From positions 1-64,000 of IMG/VR virus record IMGVR_UViG_3300024505_000129: a DNA stretch of 64,000 bases. One strand, given 5' to 3'. This DNA comes from a virus. The position numbers and the translations under genes were made by a program. The notes beneath the pieces are model-generated. The model searched no databases, had not been told where the DNA came from, and worked only from the letters and a program-made list of their open reading frames with translations. This document shows, in pieces, positions 1-8,508 of the stretch (position 1 is the stretch's first letter; each line of letters opens with the position of its first letter).

Positions 1-1
1 G

Positions 2-598
2 CGTGTAGACTTTGATGACTGGTCTTTGTGGGCTACTAACAACCGTGTACACAAAGATGTTGTCGGCTACGTTACTTTTGCCAAGAAAGACTTGTACGAC
101 TTCGATCCTAAGTCTTCAAGCCGTGCATTTGCAACACCCCGTTCTTGGAGTTTCGTTTCTGAGCTTTTAGAGGAAGATGACACAAACGATGAAACGCTGA
201 TGGATTTGATTTCCGGTGCAGTGGGTGAAGGTCTTGCTCTTAAGTTTATGGCACACCGAAAAGTGTCTAGCAAACTGCCTAAGCCAGAAGATATTTTGGC
301 CGGTAAAGTTAAGAAATTAGATTCCAAAATTGAAATTTCTGCTATGTATTCTTTGACTGTGTCTATGTGCTACGAGTTGAAAGATGCAACCGAAAAGCAA
401 GACAAGAAATTTGACGAGAAGGTTAATAACTTCTTCCGTTTTATGATGGATAATTTTGAAACTGAATTGGTTGTTATGGGCACCAAACTTGCACTTACCC
501 AATATCAACTTCCGTTAGATCCAGACGAAATCGAGTGTTTCGATGAGTTCCACGAAAAGTTTGGTAAGTACATCGCGGCCGCTCAGGACAAGCGATAA
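2..598 (+). CDS. MoxR-type AAA+ ATPase, C-terminal part (partial)
   Basis: The reading frame is open to the left edge, so only the last 198 codons are present; the true start lies outside. The visible part begins in a stretch on nucleotide 2 and continues through a segment with FDPKS and AFATPRSW (about residues 34-49), which matches the lid region of MoxR-family AAA+ ATPases that work as chaperones for VWA proteins. Walker A and B would be upstream and cannot be checked. The next gene encodes a VWA/metallopeptidase, the usual MoxR partner, which supports the call. The gene ends just before a GAGA-loop hairpin and a strong promoter. Family is inferred from the lid motif and from context; the substrate in the phage is unknown. 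Confidence 0.6.
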   Translation, partial: RVDFDDWSLWATNNRVHKDVVGYVTFAKKDLYDFDPKSSSRAFATPRSWSFVSELLEEDDTNDETLMDLISGAVGEGLALKFMAHRKVSSKLPKPEDILAGKVKKLDSKIEISAMYSLTVSMCYELKDATEKQDKKFDEKVNNFFRFMMDNFETELVVMGTKLALTQYQLPLDPDEIECFDEFHEKFGKYIAAAQDKR

Positions 599-605
599 CC
601 AAAAT

Positions 606-627
606 AGAGGTGCAGAGATGCACCTCT
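606..627 (+). terminator. Hairpin after the MoxR gene
   Basis: A perfect 9-bp stem (AGAGGTGCA / TGCACCTCT) closes on a GAGA tetraloop 8 nt after the stop codon. There is no U tract after it, so it may be a 3' end stabiliser rather than an intrinsic terminator. It sits directly before the next promoter. Confidence 0.5.
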
Positions 628-631
628 AACC

Positions 632-660
632 TTGACAAAGTATAGAAGTGACTGTATAAT
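632..660 (+). promoter_or_regulatory. Consensus sigma70 promoter for the VWA gene
   Basis: TTGACA at 632-637 and TATAAT at 655-660 are both exact consensus hexamers with a 17-nt spacer. The promoter is 31 nt upstream of the next start codon and follows a hairpin, so it starts a separate early transcript read by host RNA polymerase. Confidence 0.85.
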
Positions 661-690
661 ATAAACATACAGTAAAGAAACGGAGCATAA

Positions 691-1869
691 ATGTCACATT
701 CACTAGATCCAATTATCGACAAGATTGTTGTAGCACGAGTTGGTTTGCTATTACGTCATCCATTTTTTGGCAATATGGCTACTCGCATGAAACTTGTCGA
801 TGCAAGCGATTGGTTGCCCACTGCCGCAACAGACTTCCGTAATTTTTACTTTAACAGAGAGTTCTTCGAAAAGATGACTCCTAGACAAGTTGAATTCGTT
901 GTAGCACACGAAATTTTGCATTGTGTTTATGACCATATGATGCGTGTAGAAAGTCGCGATAAGAAAGTTTGGAATATTGCCGCTGACTATTGCGTAAACG
1001 GTTTGCTAAAACGCGAACGTATCGGAGACGATCCTCCAGTTAAATTTTTCTATGACCGCAAGTATGACGGTTGGAGTGCGGAACAAGTGTATGACGAAAT
1101 CTATAGCAAATACGACGATGAACAATTAGCCGCACTTGGCGAACTGTTGGACGAACATTTGGATCCGGATAAAGACGGCGACGGCAAAGGTCCAAAATAT
1201 AGTAAAGAAGAATTGAAAAAGATTCGCGACGAAATCAAAGAAGCAATGATTCAAGCCGCACAGGCCGCAGGCGCAGGTAATGTGCCTGGTGATATTGCTC
1301 GTATGATTAAGGAAATGACTGAACCAAAGATGAACTGGCGTGAACTGTTACGTCAGCAAATCCAGAGCACAATTAAAAACGACTTTAGTTGGGCTCGTCC
1401 AAGTCGCAAAGGTCAAATGACTGGCGCAATTTTGCCTGGTTGTAATTTTGATACTAGCATCGATATTTGTGTATCTTTGGATATGTCTGGTAGTATTACT
1501 GATGCTATGGGTTCAGACTTCCTAGGCGAAATTAAAGGCATTATGGAAGAGTTTAAAGACTTCAACATTAAAATCTGGTGCTTTGACACTAAGGTATATA
1601 ATGAACAAGACTTTAACGGATATACTTCTGAAGAAATTGGCGAGTATGAATTAATGGGCGGTGGCGGCACTGACTTTGATTGTAACTGGGAATACATGAA
1701 AGAACATGACATTAACCCTAAGAAGTTTATCATGTTCACAGACGGTTATCCTTGGGACAGTTGGGGTGATGAAGATTACTGTGATACAATTTTTATTATT
1801 CACGGTAACGACACTATTGTTCCGCCATTTGGTACATACGCATACTACGAGTTTCCTGATAAGAAATAA
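691..1869 (+). CDS. VWA-like putative metallopeptidase, MoxR partner
   Basis: This 392-residue protein has two recognisable parts. The N-terminal half carries HEILH at residues 73-77, an HExxH zinc-metallopeptidase motif (family DUF2201, N-terminal putative metallopeptidase). The C-terminal half is a von Willebrand A-like domain with a MIDAS-type DMSGS at residues 264-268 and a GGGGTD motif near residue 325. A charged linker lies between them. Such proteins are encoded next to MoxR ATPases in many bacteria and some large phages, and here the MoxR-like gene is immediately upstream. The function during infection is unknown; the partner ATPase probably remodels or activates it. The start is the ATG that follows a perfect promoter. 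The stop overlaps the next start by one base (TAATG). Confidence 0.8.
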   Translation: MSHSLDPIIDKIVVARVGLLLRHPFFGNMATRMKLVDASDWLPTAATDFRNFYFNREFFEKMTPRQVEFVVAHEILHCVYDHMMRVESRDKKVWNIAADYCVNGLLKRERIGDDPPVKFFYDRKYDGWSAEQVYDEIYSKYDDEQLAALGELLDEHLDPDKDGDGKGPKYSKEELKKIRDEIKEAMIQAAQAAGAGNVPGDIARMIKEMTEPKMNWRELLRQQIQSTIKNDFSWARPSRKGQMTGAILPGCNFDTSIDICVSLDMSGSITDAMGSDFLGEIKGIMEEFKDFNIKIWCFDTKVYNEQDFNGYTSEEIGEYELMGGGGTDFDCNWEYMKEHDINPKKFIMFTDGYPWDSWGDEDYCDTIFIIHGNDTIVPPFGTYAYYEFPDKK

Positions 1870-2153
1870 TGGCAAATAATGCTAAAATAAATCCACTTAA
1901 TGTGTTAGGCTGTAGGGAGGTGCAGGATCCGCCTCCCTATTTCCATTACTACTATTTGGATCTAAAATATAATATTGTAGCATCCGTTAAGGATTGGATT
2001 TACGAAAATCTTAAACACCGATTTTATATTGGCGAGTGTTTAGTGTTAGAAAATAATCAATATCAAACCAAAATTAAAGTTGGTTTTGAAGAGCCAAAAG
2101 AAGCCAGTTTCTTTTTACTGGCGTGTTCACATTTAAAGTATCTAAATAATTAA
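1869..2153 (+). CDS. Hypothetical protein, 94 aa
   Basis: A small ORF translationally coupled to the VWA gene through a TAATG overlap. The product is rich in aromatic residues (PPPYFHYYY near residue 22) and has no recognised domain, signal peptide or membrane segment. Coupling suggests co-expression with the VWA/metallopeptidase. No function is proposed. Confidence 0.65.
   Translation: MANNAKINPLNVLGCREVQDPPPYFHYYYLDLKYNIVASVKDWIYENLKHRFYIGECLVLENNQYQTKIKVGFEEPKEASFFLLACSHLKYLNN
2142..2149 (+). promoter_or_regulatory. Possible late promoter box (CTAAATAA)
   Basis: CTAAATAA overlaps the end of the preceding gene 37 nt before the next start and resembles the TAAATA boxes before structural genes elsewhere in the window. 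A TATAAT at 2161-2166 without a good -35 lies nearby. Weak evidence. Confidence 0.3.
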
Positions 2154-2185
2154 CTGCATATATAATAATACAAAGGAGTATAATT

Positions 2186-2419
2186 ATGACCGAAAAAACC
2201 GAAACTCAAGAAGTAGCACAACAACCTGCGCCAGCAGAAGCGCAACAATCAGTAGACTTAAATGTTCAAGATTTAAACCTACTAAGAAGCATCATCGACC
2301 TTGCGGCACAGCGTGGTGCATTTAAACCTGGCGAAATGGCGGCCGTGGGCGGAGTTTATAACAAACTCAATGGATTTTTAGAGGGCGTTGCTAAACAAGG
2401 ACAACAACAAAATGGTTAA
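2186..2419 (+). CDS. Conserved small T4-like phage protein, 77 aa
   Basis: A small acidic protein with an Ala/Gln/Pro-rich first 25 residues and a helical second half (RSIIDLAAQRGAFKPGEM). The pattern resembles short uncharacterised proteins of marine T4-like phages. A clear AAAGGAG ribosome site lies 9 nt before the ATG. The stop overlaps the next ATG, implying coupled translation. Function unknown. Confidence 0.75.
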   Translation: MTEKTETQEVAQQPAPAEAQQSVDLNVQDLNLLRSIIDLAAQRGAFKPGEMAAVGGVYNKLNGFLEGVAKQGQQQNG

Positions 2420-3029
2420 TTTAAAACACGTAGGACGCATTAAAGCAAACGGACGTAAAGTTATCGTTGCTTATAGAACACTACCCGGTGAAAGTGATGC
2501 CGCACTAGTTATCGATACTGCTAGTTTATCTGATGATCAACATGATTCTCTTATTAAATTAGTCGAAAGCCCAGCAGGACAAAGTGCATACGAATTTGCA
2601 GAAGCAATGGCTCGTACAAATTTCCCAGACGGTAGTATCATGCTTGCCAATTTGCATTTTAATAGCAAATTGCTTAAAGTTAAAACATCTGAAATTGAAA
2701 TGATTCCAACGATGCAGTCGACTATTAGTTTAGATCAACTTAATCAAATCATTGCAGAGCAAAGAGGCATTAGTGTTAATGACTTAGCACTGGGCAATGG
2801 ATCCCAAGCCACTGAAGTTGCTACTGTAAAAGACATTACAGAAACTACTAAGACAGATGTTGTAGCCGAAAGCCAAGTTGCAAAAATTAATGAGCAACCT
2901 TTATCTGACGAGGACCTAGCAAAGTCTTATCGAAGCCAAGCAGATCGTTTGAGCAAAGAAGCCGCTGAACTTCGTCGTCAAGCAGAAGCACTGGTACCGA
3001 CTAAGAAGAAGGCTACTGCTGAAGCGTGA
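2412..3029 (+). CDS. Conserved T4-like phage protein, 205 aa
   Basis: The chosen start is the ATG at 2412, inside the end of the previous gene; an in-frame TTG 24 nt upstream is less likely. The N-terminal half (LKHVGRIKANGRKVIVAYRT, LPGESDAALV) resembles a conserved hypothetical protein of marine T4-like phages. The C-terminal third is charged, helical and Lys/Glu-rich. It ends in a 3-nt TGA that is part of the next GTG start (GTGA). No catalytic motif was seen and function is unknown. Confidence 0.75.
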   Translation: MVNLKHVGRIKANGRKVIVAYRTLPGESDAALVIDTASLSDDQHDSLIKLVESPAGQSAYEFAEAMARTNFPDGSIMLANLHFNSKLLKVKTSEIEMIPTMQSTISLDQLNQIIAEQRGISVNDLALGNGSQATEVATVKDITETTKTDVVAESQVAKINEQPLSDEDLAKSYRSQADRLSKEAAELRRQAEALVPTKKKATAEA

Positions 3030-3340
3030 AGAAAAAATCTCTGCCAAAAGATGTTGTAGATCAATGGCCAGAGGTTTTTAGCGATGTAGATGTAAAAGCA
3101 ATACCTATCCCATATTTGTATTCGATGAGAATCATCTTCAAAGATGGGAAGGTATGGGATATTAACATCGACGATCACGCTAGAAAAAACAGCATAGACG
3201 ATCTTGAAGCACATCTTTCTGAACTAATCACAACCTATGAGGATTCTATTGAACATATAGACTTCAGGTTAGACGTTGAGCGTGTGAAGAAAGATGTAAT
3301 GAAACAAACAAAGAGTTTTCTTAAAAAACCAAAAAAATAA
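3026..3340 (+). CDS. Conserved small T4-like phage protein, 104 aa
   Basis: Begins with GTG overlapping the upstream TGA by 4 nt (GTGA), a typical coupled phage start. The protein (LPKDVVDQWPEVFSDVD near the start) resembles a short uncharacterised protein found with the two preceding genes in marine T4-like phages. The C-terminus is strongly basic (KKPKK). No domain recognised. Confidence 0.7.
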   Translation: MKKKSLPKDVVDQWPEVFSDVDVKAIPIPYLYSMRIIFKDGKVWDINIDDHARKNSIDDLEAHLSELITTYEDSIEHIDFRLDVERVKKDVMKQTKSFLKKPKK

Positions 3341-3343
3341 ATT

Positions 3344-3877
3344 ATGATAGCGGCTTTATTTGCAGTAGATGATATAGGTGGTATGGGGTGGAAAGGGTCG
3401 TTACCGTGGCCTAGTAACAAGGACGATATGAAATGGTTTAAATCCGTTACACAAAATCAAGTCGTTGTTATGGGTCGTAAGACTTGGGAAAGTCCCGATA
3501 TGCCTAGCCCATTACCTGGACGATTAAATGTTCTTTTTACTAACAAGTTTTTAGAACGTGAAGATATAGAACAAATTCGCGGCGATGCCTGCGAAGCATT
3601 AAAAAGTTTAAAACAGACAAATAGACGCAAAAACATATTTGTAATCGGTGGACCAAATTTACTATTACAAAGCAAACCAGTTTTAGATAAAGTTTACTTA
3701 ACTAGAATACAAGGCGAATACTTAAACGATACTAGTATAGATTTAACAGAGTTCTTAGATGGTATGAAATTACATCAAACTGTTAACTTAGGAACCTGTA
3801 TAGTAGAAGAATATCACAATGAAACAATATCACGAAGCACTAAAACAAATACTAGAAAACGGAAAGAACAAGACTGA
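3344..3877 (+). CDS. frd: Dihydrofolate reductase
   Basis: Reduces dihydrofolate to tetrahydrofolate with NADPH and regenerates the cofactor used by the thymidylate synthase encoded next. Visible family features are GGMGWKGSLPWP (residues 12-23), the acidic catalytic residue D28 before KWF, VVMGRKTWES (41-50), LPGR near 57 and FVIGG near 105. At 177 residues it is slightly longer than the bacterial enzyme (159). The last 20 residues are basic and are encoded inside the start of the downstream gene, with which it overlaps by 59 nt. T4 also has frd next to td. No clear ribosome site precedes the ATG, which follows the previous stop by 3 nt. Confidence 0.93.
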   Translation: MIAALFAVDDIGGMGWKGSLPWPSNKDDMKWFKSVTQNQVVVMGRKTWESPDMPSPLPGRLNVLFTNKFLEREDIEQIRGDACEALKSLKQTNRRKNIFVIGGPNLLLQSKPVLDKVYLTRIQGEYLNDTSIDLTEFLDGMKLHQTVNLGTCIVEEYHNETISRSTKTNTRKRKEQD

Positions 3878-4664
3878 TAGGACGGGTGTAGGTACTCGTA
3901 GCGTGTTTGGTTATCAAATGCGTTTTAATCTGCAAGAAGGTTTTCCCGCAGTTACTACTAAGAAGCTCGCTTGGCGAGCAGTAGTTTCGGAACTTCTTTG
4001 GTTTTTAGAAGGTAGCGGCGACGAACGCCGTCTTGCAGAAATCCTACATGGCACAAGAGACTCCAGTAAAAATACTATTTGGACTGCTAATGCAGAAGCA
4101 GATTACTGGAAACCAAAAGCAAAGTTCGAAGGCGATCTAGGTCGGGTTTACGGAGTACAATGGCGTCATTGGCAACGACCTTTTCTAAACTCCGACATCG
4201 ATCAACTTGAGAATTTAATCGAAGGGATTAAGAAAGATCCAGGTAGTCGTAGACATATTATGACTGCATGGAATCCCGGAGAGCTCGATCAAATGGCATT
4301 ACCGCCATGTCATATATTAAGTCAATTTAATGTTACTGACGGGTATCTAAGTTGTCAACTATATCAACGTAGTTGCGATATGTTCTTAGGTGTACCATTT
4401 AACATTGCCAGTTACAGTTTACTTACACATATTATTGCTAGAGAGTGTAATTTAAAAGTAGGCGATTTTGTATGGACTGGGGGAGACTGTCACATCTACA
4501 ATAATCATATTGACGCAGTCAATGAACAACTAGCCCGCACCCCAAAGCAATTACCAACATTGTTTATTACAGTAGGAAAAAAAATCGCCGACTATGTAGT
4601 CGACGATTTTATGTTGGAAAACTATAATCCAGATCCTGCTATTAAAGCAGATATGGCTGTTTAA
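3819..4664 (+). CDS. td: Thymidylate synthase (ThyA type)
   Basis: Methylates dUMP to dTMP with methylene-tetrahydrofolate, feeding phage DNA synthesis. The 281-residue protein has DRTGVGT (20-26), the catalytic cysteine C164 in LPPCHILSQF, RSCDMFLGVPFNIASY (185-200) and DCHIYNNH (223-230), all hallmarks of the folate-dependent enzyme. Length is near the family norm, and the start MKQYHEALK fits the usual N-terminus, so the 59-nt overlap with the reductase gene is real. No intron is seen, unlike td of T4. Its 3' end overlaps the convergent fibre gene by 4 nt. Confidence 0.95.
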   Translation: MKQYHEALKQILENGKNKTDRTGVGTRSVFGYQMRFNLQEGFPAVTTKKLAWRAVVSELLWFLEGSGDERRLAEILHGTRDSSKNTIWTANAEADYWKPKAKFEGDLGRVYGVQWRHWQRPFLNSDIDQLENLIEGIKKDPGSRRHIMTAWNPGELDQMALPPCHILSQFNVTDGYLSCQLYQRSCDMFLGVPFNIASYSLLTHIIARECNLKVGDFVWTGGDCHIYNNHIDAVNEQLARTPKQLPTLFITVGKKIADYVVDDFMLENYNPDPAIKADMAV

Positions 4665-6604
4665 AGAATTAAACACTCCACTATTTTAATATCTATATTA
4701 TCGTTTGATTCTAACGCAATGGCAAATACATCTGCGTTTGAGTGGAATTGACCTGCTATAGCAACACCGCCTTCACTAGCAATCATGCGATCACCTTTCT
4801 TAACACGGCCAGTTACTTTAACTGGAACACGACCTTTTAGTGCAACATATACGCCGCCTTCTAAGCCGCTGTTCATCATATAAGCAGGGTTACCAGATAT
4901 TGCGCCGATTGCACGTGAGCCAAATGTACACGCAGTGACTTCTTTTTCGCCGCCTACCATTACAACTGTTCCAACTTCGTAATTGTTATCTGGAATATAC
5001 TTTTCTGCCAAGTCAGCGTAACGTGCTGAAGTAGCAGTACCGCTAAACACGTTAGCAGTTAAATTACCACTACTATCTCGTCTAGCAATAGTATCGCCTG
5101 TCGCAGATGTTGAACTTGCATATCCGTTTAATTGTGCGGCTGATCCAGAAATGTTAATGTTCCATGTACCACTGGCGTCTCCACCTGTGCGTGTTGGAAC
5201 GTCTAAGTTAGATCTAGCATTAGCGGCTGTGCTTGCACCAGAACCACCTCTTGCAATACTTAATACACCGCCTACACCAAACTGTGCATCAACATAGTTT
5301 TTTGTAGCGGCATGATTTAATGATGTTGGATCGCCATTTAAAGTCAAATAGCCAGTCATTGTACTACCGTCTATTCTAACTTTTGTATCGTCTTCGATAA
5401 TAATATTTGTAGTACCATCAAAGTTTACACCGTTAATAGTTCTAATAGTTGCTAATTTAGTAGCACTAGTAGCGTTACCATTAAATGTATTTGCTGTTAA
5501 ATTACCACTGCTGTCGCGAGCGGCAATAGTATTAACACCTGCACTTGTGCTGGCTACACGATAAACTCCTGCTTCTACTTGAAGTGCATTTGCATTATCT
5601 GCAATACCGTAGAAGTTTGTAGCATAAACTTCTTTCCATTTTTTAAGACTAGTACCGATACTAAATGTGTTATCAACACCTGGTTCAAGTTTAGTTGCAT
5701 TAATTGTTAATGGGTTCTTAACATCTGAACCGTCTCTAACTCTAAAATAAACTCTGGGACCTGTAGTATTTTGAATTACTGGCTCTGTACCTGTTTCAAT
5801 GAATACTGCCAGGTCGTTACTGTCGCCTACGGTATAGCCTAAATCGCTAAAACGAACTGTGGCTGTAAAGTTTGAACTACCTGAACGTACATAATCTGAT
5901 GCTAGGAATCCGCCTAGTCGTAATGCGTTACTAGATGTACCCCAATATAAGTATGTTGGAGTTCCGCTGACACCGGTTGTATCGTCTACTTCTTGTAGTG
6001 TTAAACCTTTCTTAATTAGATTAAAACCAACAATAATAGAATCAGGGTCGCTAGTATCTAGTGTAAATTCTTCTCTAGAAGTAATATAAACAGGAATATC
6101 ATTAATATTAGCAATAATGATAGAATAAGTTTGAGGAGTTGTACTGCCTACAGGGAATCCACGAACTTGCTTAGAAACCATTTGCGTTACGCCAGCACCA
6201 GCACTTTGAGGTCCGATTGCTAGCCAACTATCTCCGTTTCTTACTTTAAGTTGATCTCGATTTACATCAAACCAAAAATCACCGTTGTTAGGATAACTTG
6301 GTTCTGTGCTGCCGTATTCTGCTCCGCCAATTTGCTTCCATTGCTTTACAGCACCGACTATATCGCCTGTATAAATCTTTAACTTTTTATTACCGCTATC
6401 GTACCATAACTGTCCACGTACTGCGTTTGCTGGACTTGTTCCGCTTGCGAAATTCTCCAACATGAATACTGTGTTTTCGTTCTGAATTTCACCGTAGCCG
6501 GCATAATTTTTACCGATTAACTTAATGTCTAAACTTTGATTGACGGTACCGTCTTCGATTACTGCAATCGCTGTTCCGTCCCATCGGTTTATTGTGTACG
6601 CCAT
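4661..6604 (-). CDS. Tail fibre protein with shared N-terminal module and RYADLAEKY C-terminal domain
   Basis: A 647-residue structural protein, third of three adjacent fibre genes. Residues 1-95 form the shared module (here LIGKNYAGYGEIQNENTVF, LLENFA-like, GQLWYDSGNKKLKIY), closely paralleled by the two upstream proteins. The middle is Thr/Ser/Asn-rich, with repeats of type SSGNLTANTF and AATKNYVDAQ. The last 120 residues (from about 529) start with RYADLAEKY and continue with a compact beta-rich domain (NPAYMMN, VALKGRVPVKV) also seen at the ends of fibres in other T4-like phages. The role is probably receptor binding or fibre attachment at the baseplate; exact function is inferred. Confidence 0.75.
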   Translation of the reverse strand: MAYTINRWDGTAIAVIEDGTVNQSLDIKLIGKNYAGYGEIQNENTVFMLENFASGTSPANAVRGQLWYDSGNKKLKIYTGDIVGAVKQWKQIGGAEYGSTEPSYPNNGDFWFDVNRDQLKVRNGDSWLAIGPQSAGAGVTQMVSKQVRGFPVGSTTPQTYSIIIANINDIPVYITSREEFTLDTSDPDSIIVGFNLIKKGLTLQEVDDTTGVSGTPTYLYWGTSSNALRLGGFLASDYVRSGSSNFTATVRFSDLGYTVGDSNDLAVFIETGTEPVIQNTTGPRVYFRVRDGSDVKNPLTINATKLEPGVDNTFSIGTSLKKWKEVYATNFYGIADNANALQVEAGVYRVASTSAGVNTIAARDSSGNLTANTFNGNATSATKLATIRTINGVNFDGTTNIIIEDDTKVRIDGSTMTGYLTLNGDPTSLNHAATKNYVDAQFGVGGVLSIARGGSGASTAANARSNLDVPTRTGGDASGTWNINISGSAAQLNGYASSTSATGDTIARRDSSGNLTANVFSGTATSARYADLAEKYIPDNNYEVGTVVMVGGEKEVTACTFGSRAIGAISGNPAYMMNSGLEGGVYVALKGRVPVKVTGRVKKGDRMIASEGGVAIAGQFHSNADVFAIALESNDNIDIKIVECLIL

Positions 6605-6625
6605 TCTTATAACCCCTAATATATG

Positions 6626-6634
6626 TTATTTATC
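6626..6634 (-). promoter_or_regulatory. Late promoter box GATAAATAA
   Basis: On the minus strand this reads GATAAATAA, 22 nt upstream of the start of the last fibre gene. It matches the T4 late box TATAAATA in 7 of 8 positions and lies in a 56-nt gap between genes. Confidence 0.65.
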
Positions 6635-6660
6635 GCTGCCTGCTTATTTGAAGTCTGTGC

Positions 6661-8508
6661 TTAATAAGGTGCATTGATATCGCTCTCAAATCCCCATTGT
6701 CCTGGAGTAGGTGTTAAACCACCGCCCATAACAAATAATTTATCCTGTCTAACTACGCTAATTGACACGCTAGGACCAGTAATAGTTTGTCCTACTGCTA
6801 GGTCGCTTACAACTGCTTGATTTTCTGAACCGCCTGCTTTATCAACTAAAATAGTCTGGAACTCTACGCCCACTGTAGGACTGTATGTAATATTTCCTGA
6901 AGACGCTGATAGTGTAGTTGCATGTAAACGAAGTCTAGTACCGTCTTTGGCTACACCTTCTGGCGCTGTTATTGGATCATAATACGGAGCAATAGTATCT
7001 AAAATTGTAGCAATTTGGTTGTTTGATAATCCAGTTACGTCCATGCTCATAGAAAGACCGCGGTCAAACACACGAGCATCTGTATAATTTTTAGTAGCCG
7101 CATCCTGTTCATCTACAGGATCTGCTAGGTCAACAATTCTTTTACTGCTAATTGCAACGTTATCTGCAGGATTTAAAATTAAATTATTTGCAGAGGTACT
7201 AATAGTTGTATTATTGATATAGGTAGCATCATCAACGTTAAGAGTTTGTAGTGCTCCTAATGTTTGTAAACTAGAATATAACACACCTGCGCCCAGGGTA
7301 TTGTTAGACAGTACAGAAACATTGTTAACTCTATAAGAGTTTCCTGTTGTTAAATTCCAATTAAGATTAGAACTCCAACTTACAGTTGCTAAATCATACA
7401 AGATACTTTTATCAGTAGTTCCTTGTAATATAATACCACCGCCATCGGCTGACGAATCTGTAGGTGTGCTAAGTGTTTTACCTAAAACTATGTTTTTATC
7501 TTCAACTTCAAGTACTGTAGTGTTTAATGTTACAGTATCTCCTCCAACAAATAAGTCCCCTGCAACTTTTAAATTGCCGTTGATGTCCATAGTCGATGTT
7601 GGAATTTCTTGGAAAATACCAACTCTTGAATTCACTGAATCTATAGTAATGGCTTCAATAGTACCTGTTGGTGATTTAATTTTAATACCAATATCTTGTC
7701 CTGTAAGTTTGTGCTCAATGGTAAATTTTCCGCCATCAACTTTTAAATCAACGTCTTCTGAAGAACCTATGATTAACCCTGCATCTGATTGTAGTGTTAA
7801 ACTACCAACAATAACCTGATCTTCGTCGTTATAGACAATTTGTTCTGCTGATTTTAAATCACCTACTGCTGTTAAAATATTTTCAGCACGAGTCACAATA
7901 GCATCAAATTTCATGTCTGTTAACGAACCAGCATTAAATCCAACTTGAATATCTTTGATTCCTTCTGCATATCCAACAATTGGCTGTGCAGGTGTAAATG
8001 CATCTTTACTAAACAACCCTAGTAAAGTGCTGGCCACATATAATTTTGCAACTGTATGGCCTCTATTAAAGTTGTCCAGTACTGTTTCTACTACAAATCC
8101 TGTAGTACCTTGAATATTGTTGTATATAGGACCAGCAAGTGTTAAGTCAGTGCCATCATAAAACCATAACTGATTAGTTTCATTGTTGATCCACAAATCT
8201 CCTGCAACTAAATTAGTTGGTTCTCTGTTACTAACAATAGGACCACCGGCTGCTCTAAAGTCGCTGCCGTCATATACATTTAATCTTCCACTACCAGTAT
8301 CGTACCACAACTGCCCTTTTAATGCCGATTCTGGTGCGCTAGAACTAGCAAAGTTTTCTAGCAACTTTACCAAGTTCTCATTGTATGCTTCTCCAAATGC
8401 TGTAACGTTTTTACCAATTAACGTTAGTGATGTTGTGCTGGTATCAAACGTACCGTCTGGGATATCTGTTAATTGATTGCCGTCAGTTTTGTTAATTCTA
8501 TATGTCAT
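6661..8508 (-). CDS. Tail fibre protein with shared N-terminal module
   Basis: A 615-residue structural protein. Residues 1-90 carry the shared module (LIGKNVTAFGEAYNENLVK, LLENFASSSAP, KGQLWYDTG). Around residues 316-347 a second widespread fibre motif occurs (GDLFVGGDT, LEVEDKNIVLGK) that is also present in the plus-strand protein at 49903. An ATKNYTDARV segment lies near residue 470. The start overlaps the stop of the preceding fibre gene by 4 nt, so the two are translationally coupled. No enzymatic motif was seen. Confidence 0.75.
   Translation of the reverse strand: MTYRINKTDGNQLTDIPDGTFDTSTTSLTLIGKNVTAFGEAYNENLVKLLENFASSSAPESALKGQLWYDTGSGRLNVYDGSDFRAAGGPIVSNREPTNLVAGDLWINNETNQLWFYDGTDLTLAGPIYNNIQGTTGFVVETVLDNFNRGHTVAKLYVASTLLGLFSKDAFTPAQPIVGYAEGIKDIQVGFNAGSLTDMKFDAIVTRAENILTAVGDLKSAEQIVYNDEDQVIVGSLTLQSDAGLIIGSSEDVDLKVDGGKFTIEHKLTGQDIGIKIKSPTGTIEAITIDSVNSRVGIFQEIPTSTMDINGNLKVAGDLFVGGDTVTLNTTVLEVEDKNIVLGKTLSTPTDSSADGGGIILQGTTDKSILYDLATVSWSSNLNWNLTTGNSYRVNNVSVLSNNTLGAGVLYSSLQTLGALQTLNVDDATYINNTTISTSANNLILNPADNVAISSKRIVDLADPVDEQDAATKNYTDARVFDRGLSMSMDVTGLSNNQIATILDTIAPYYDPITAPEGVAKDGTRLRLHATTLSASSGNITYSPTVGVEFQTILVDKAGGSENQAVVSDLAVGQTITGPSVSISVVRQDKLFVMGGGLTPTPGQWGFESDINAPY

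Noticed and set aside
2388-2411. Upstream TTG start for the 205-aa gene
   Set aside because: The ATG at 2412 overlaps the previous stop in the usual coupled way; the extra residues are unlike the family start.
4655-4670. Terminator between td and the convergent fibre gene
   Set aside because: The stop codons overlap and no stem-loop is present, so termination must rely on transcription pausing or on sites inside the genes.
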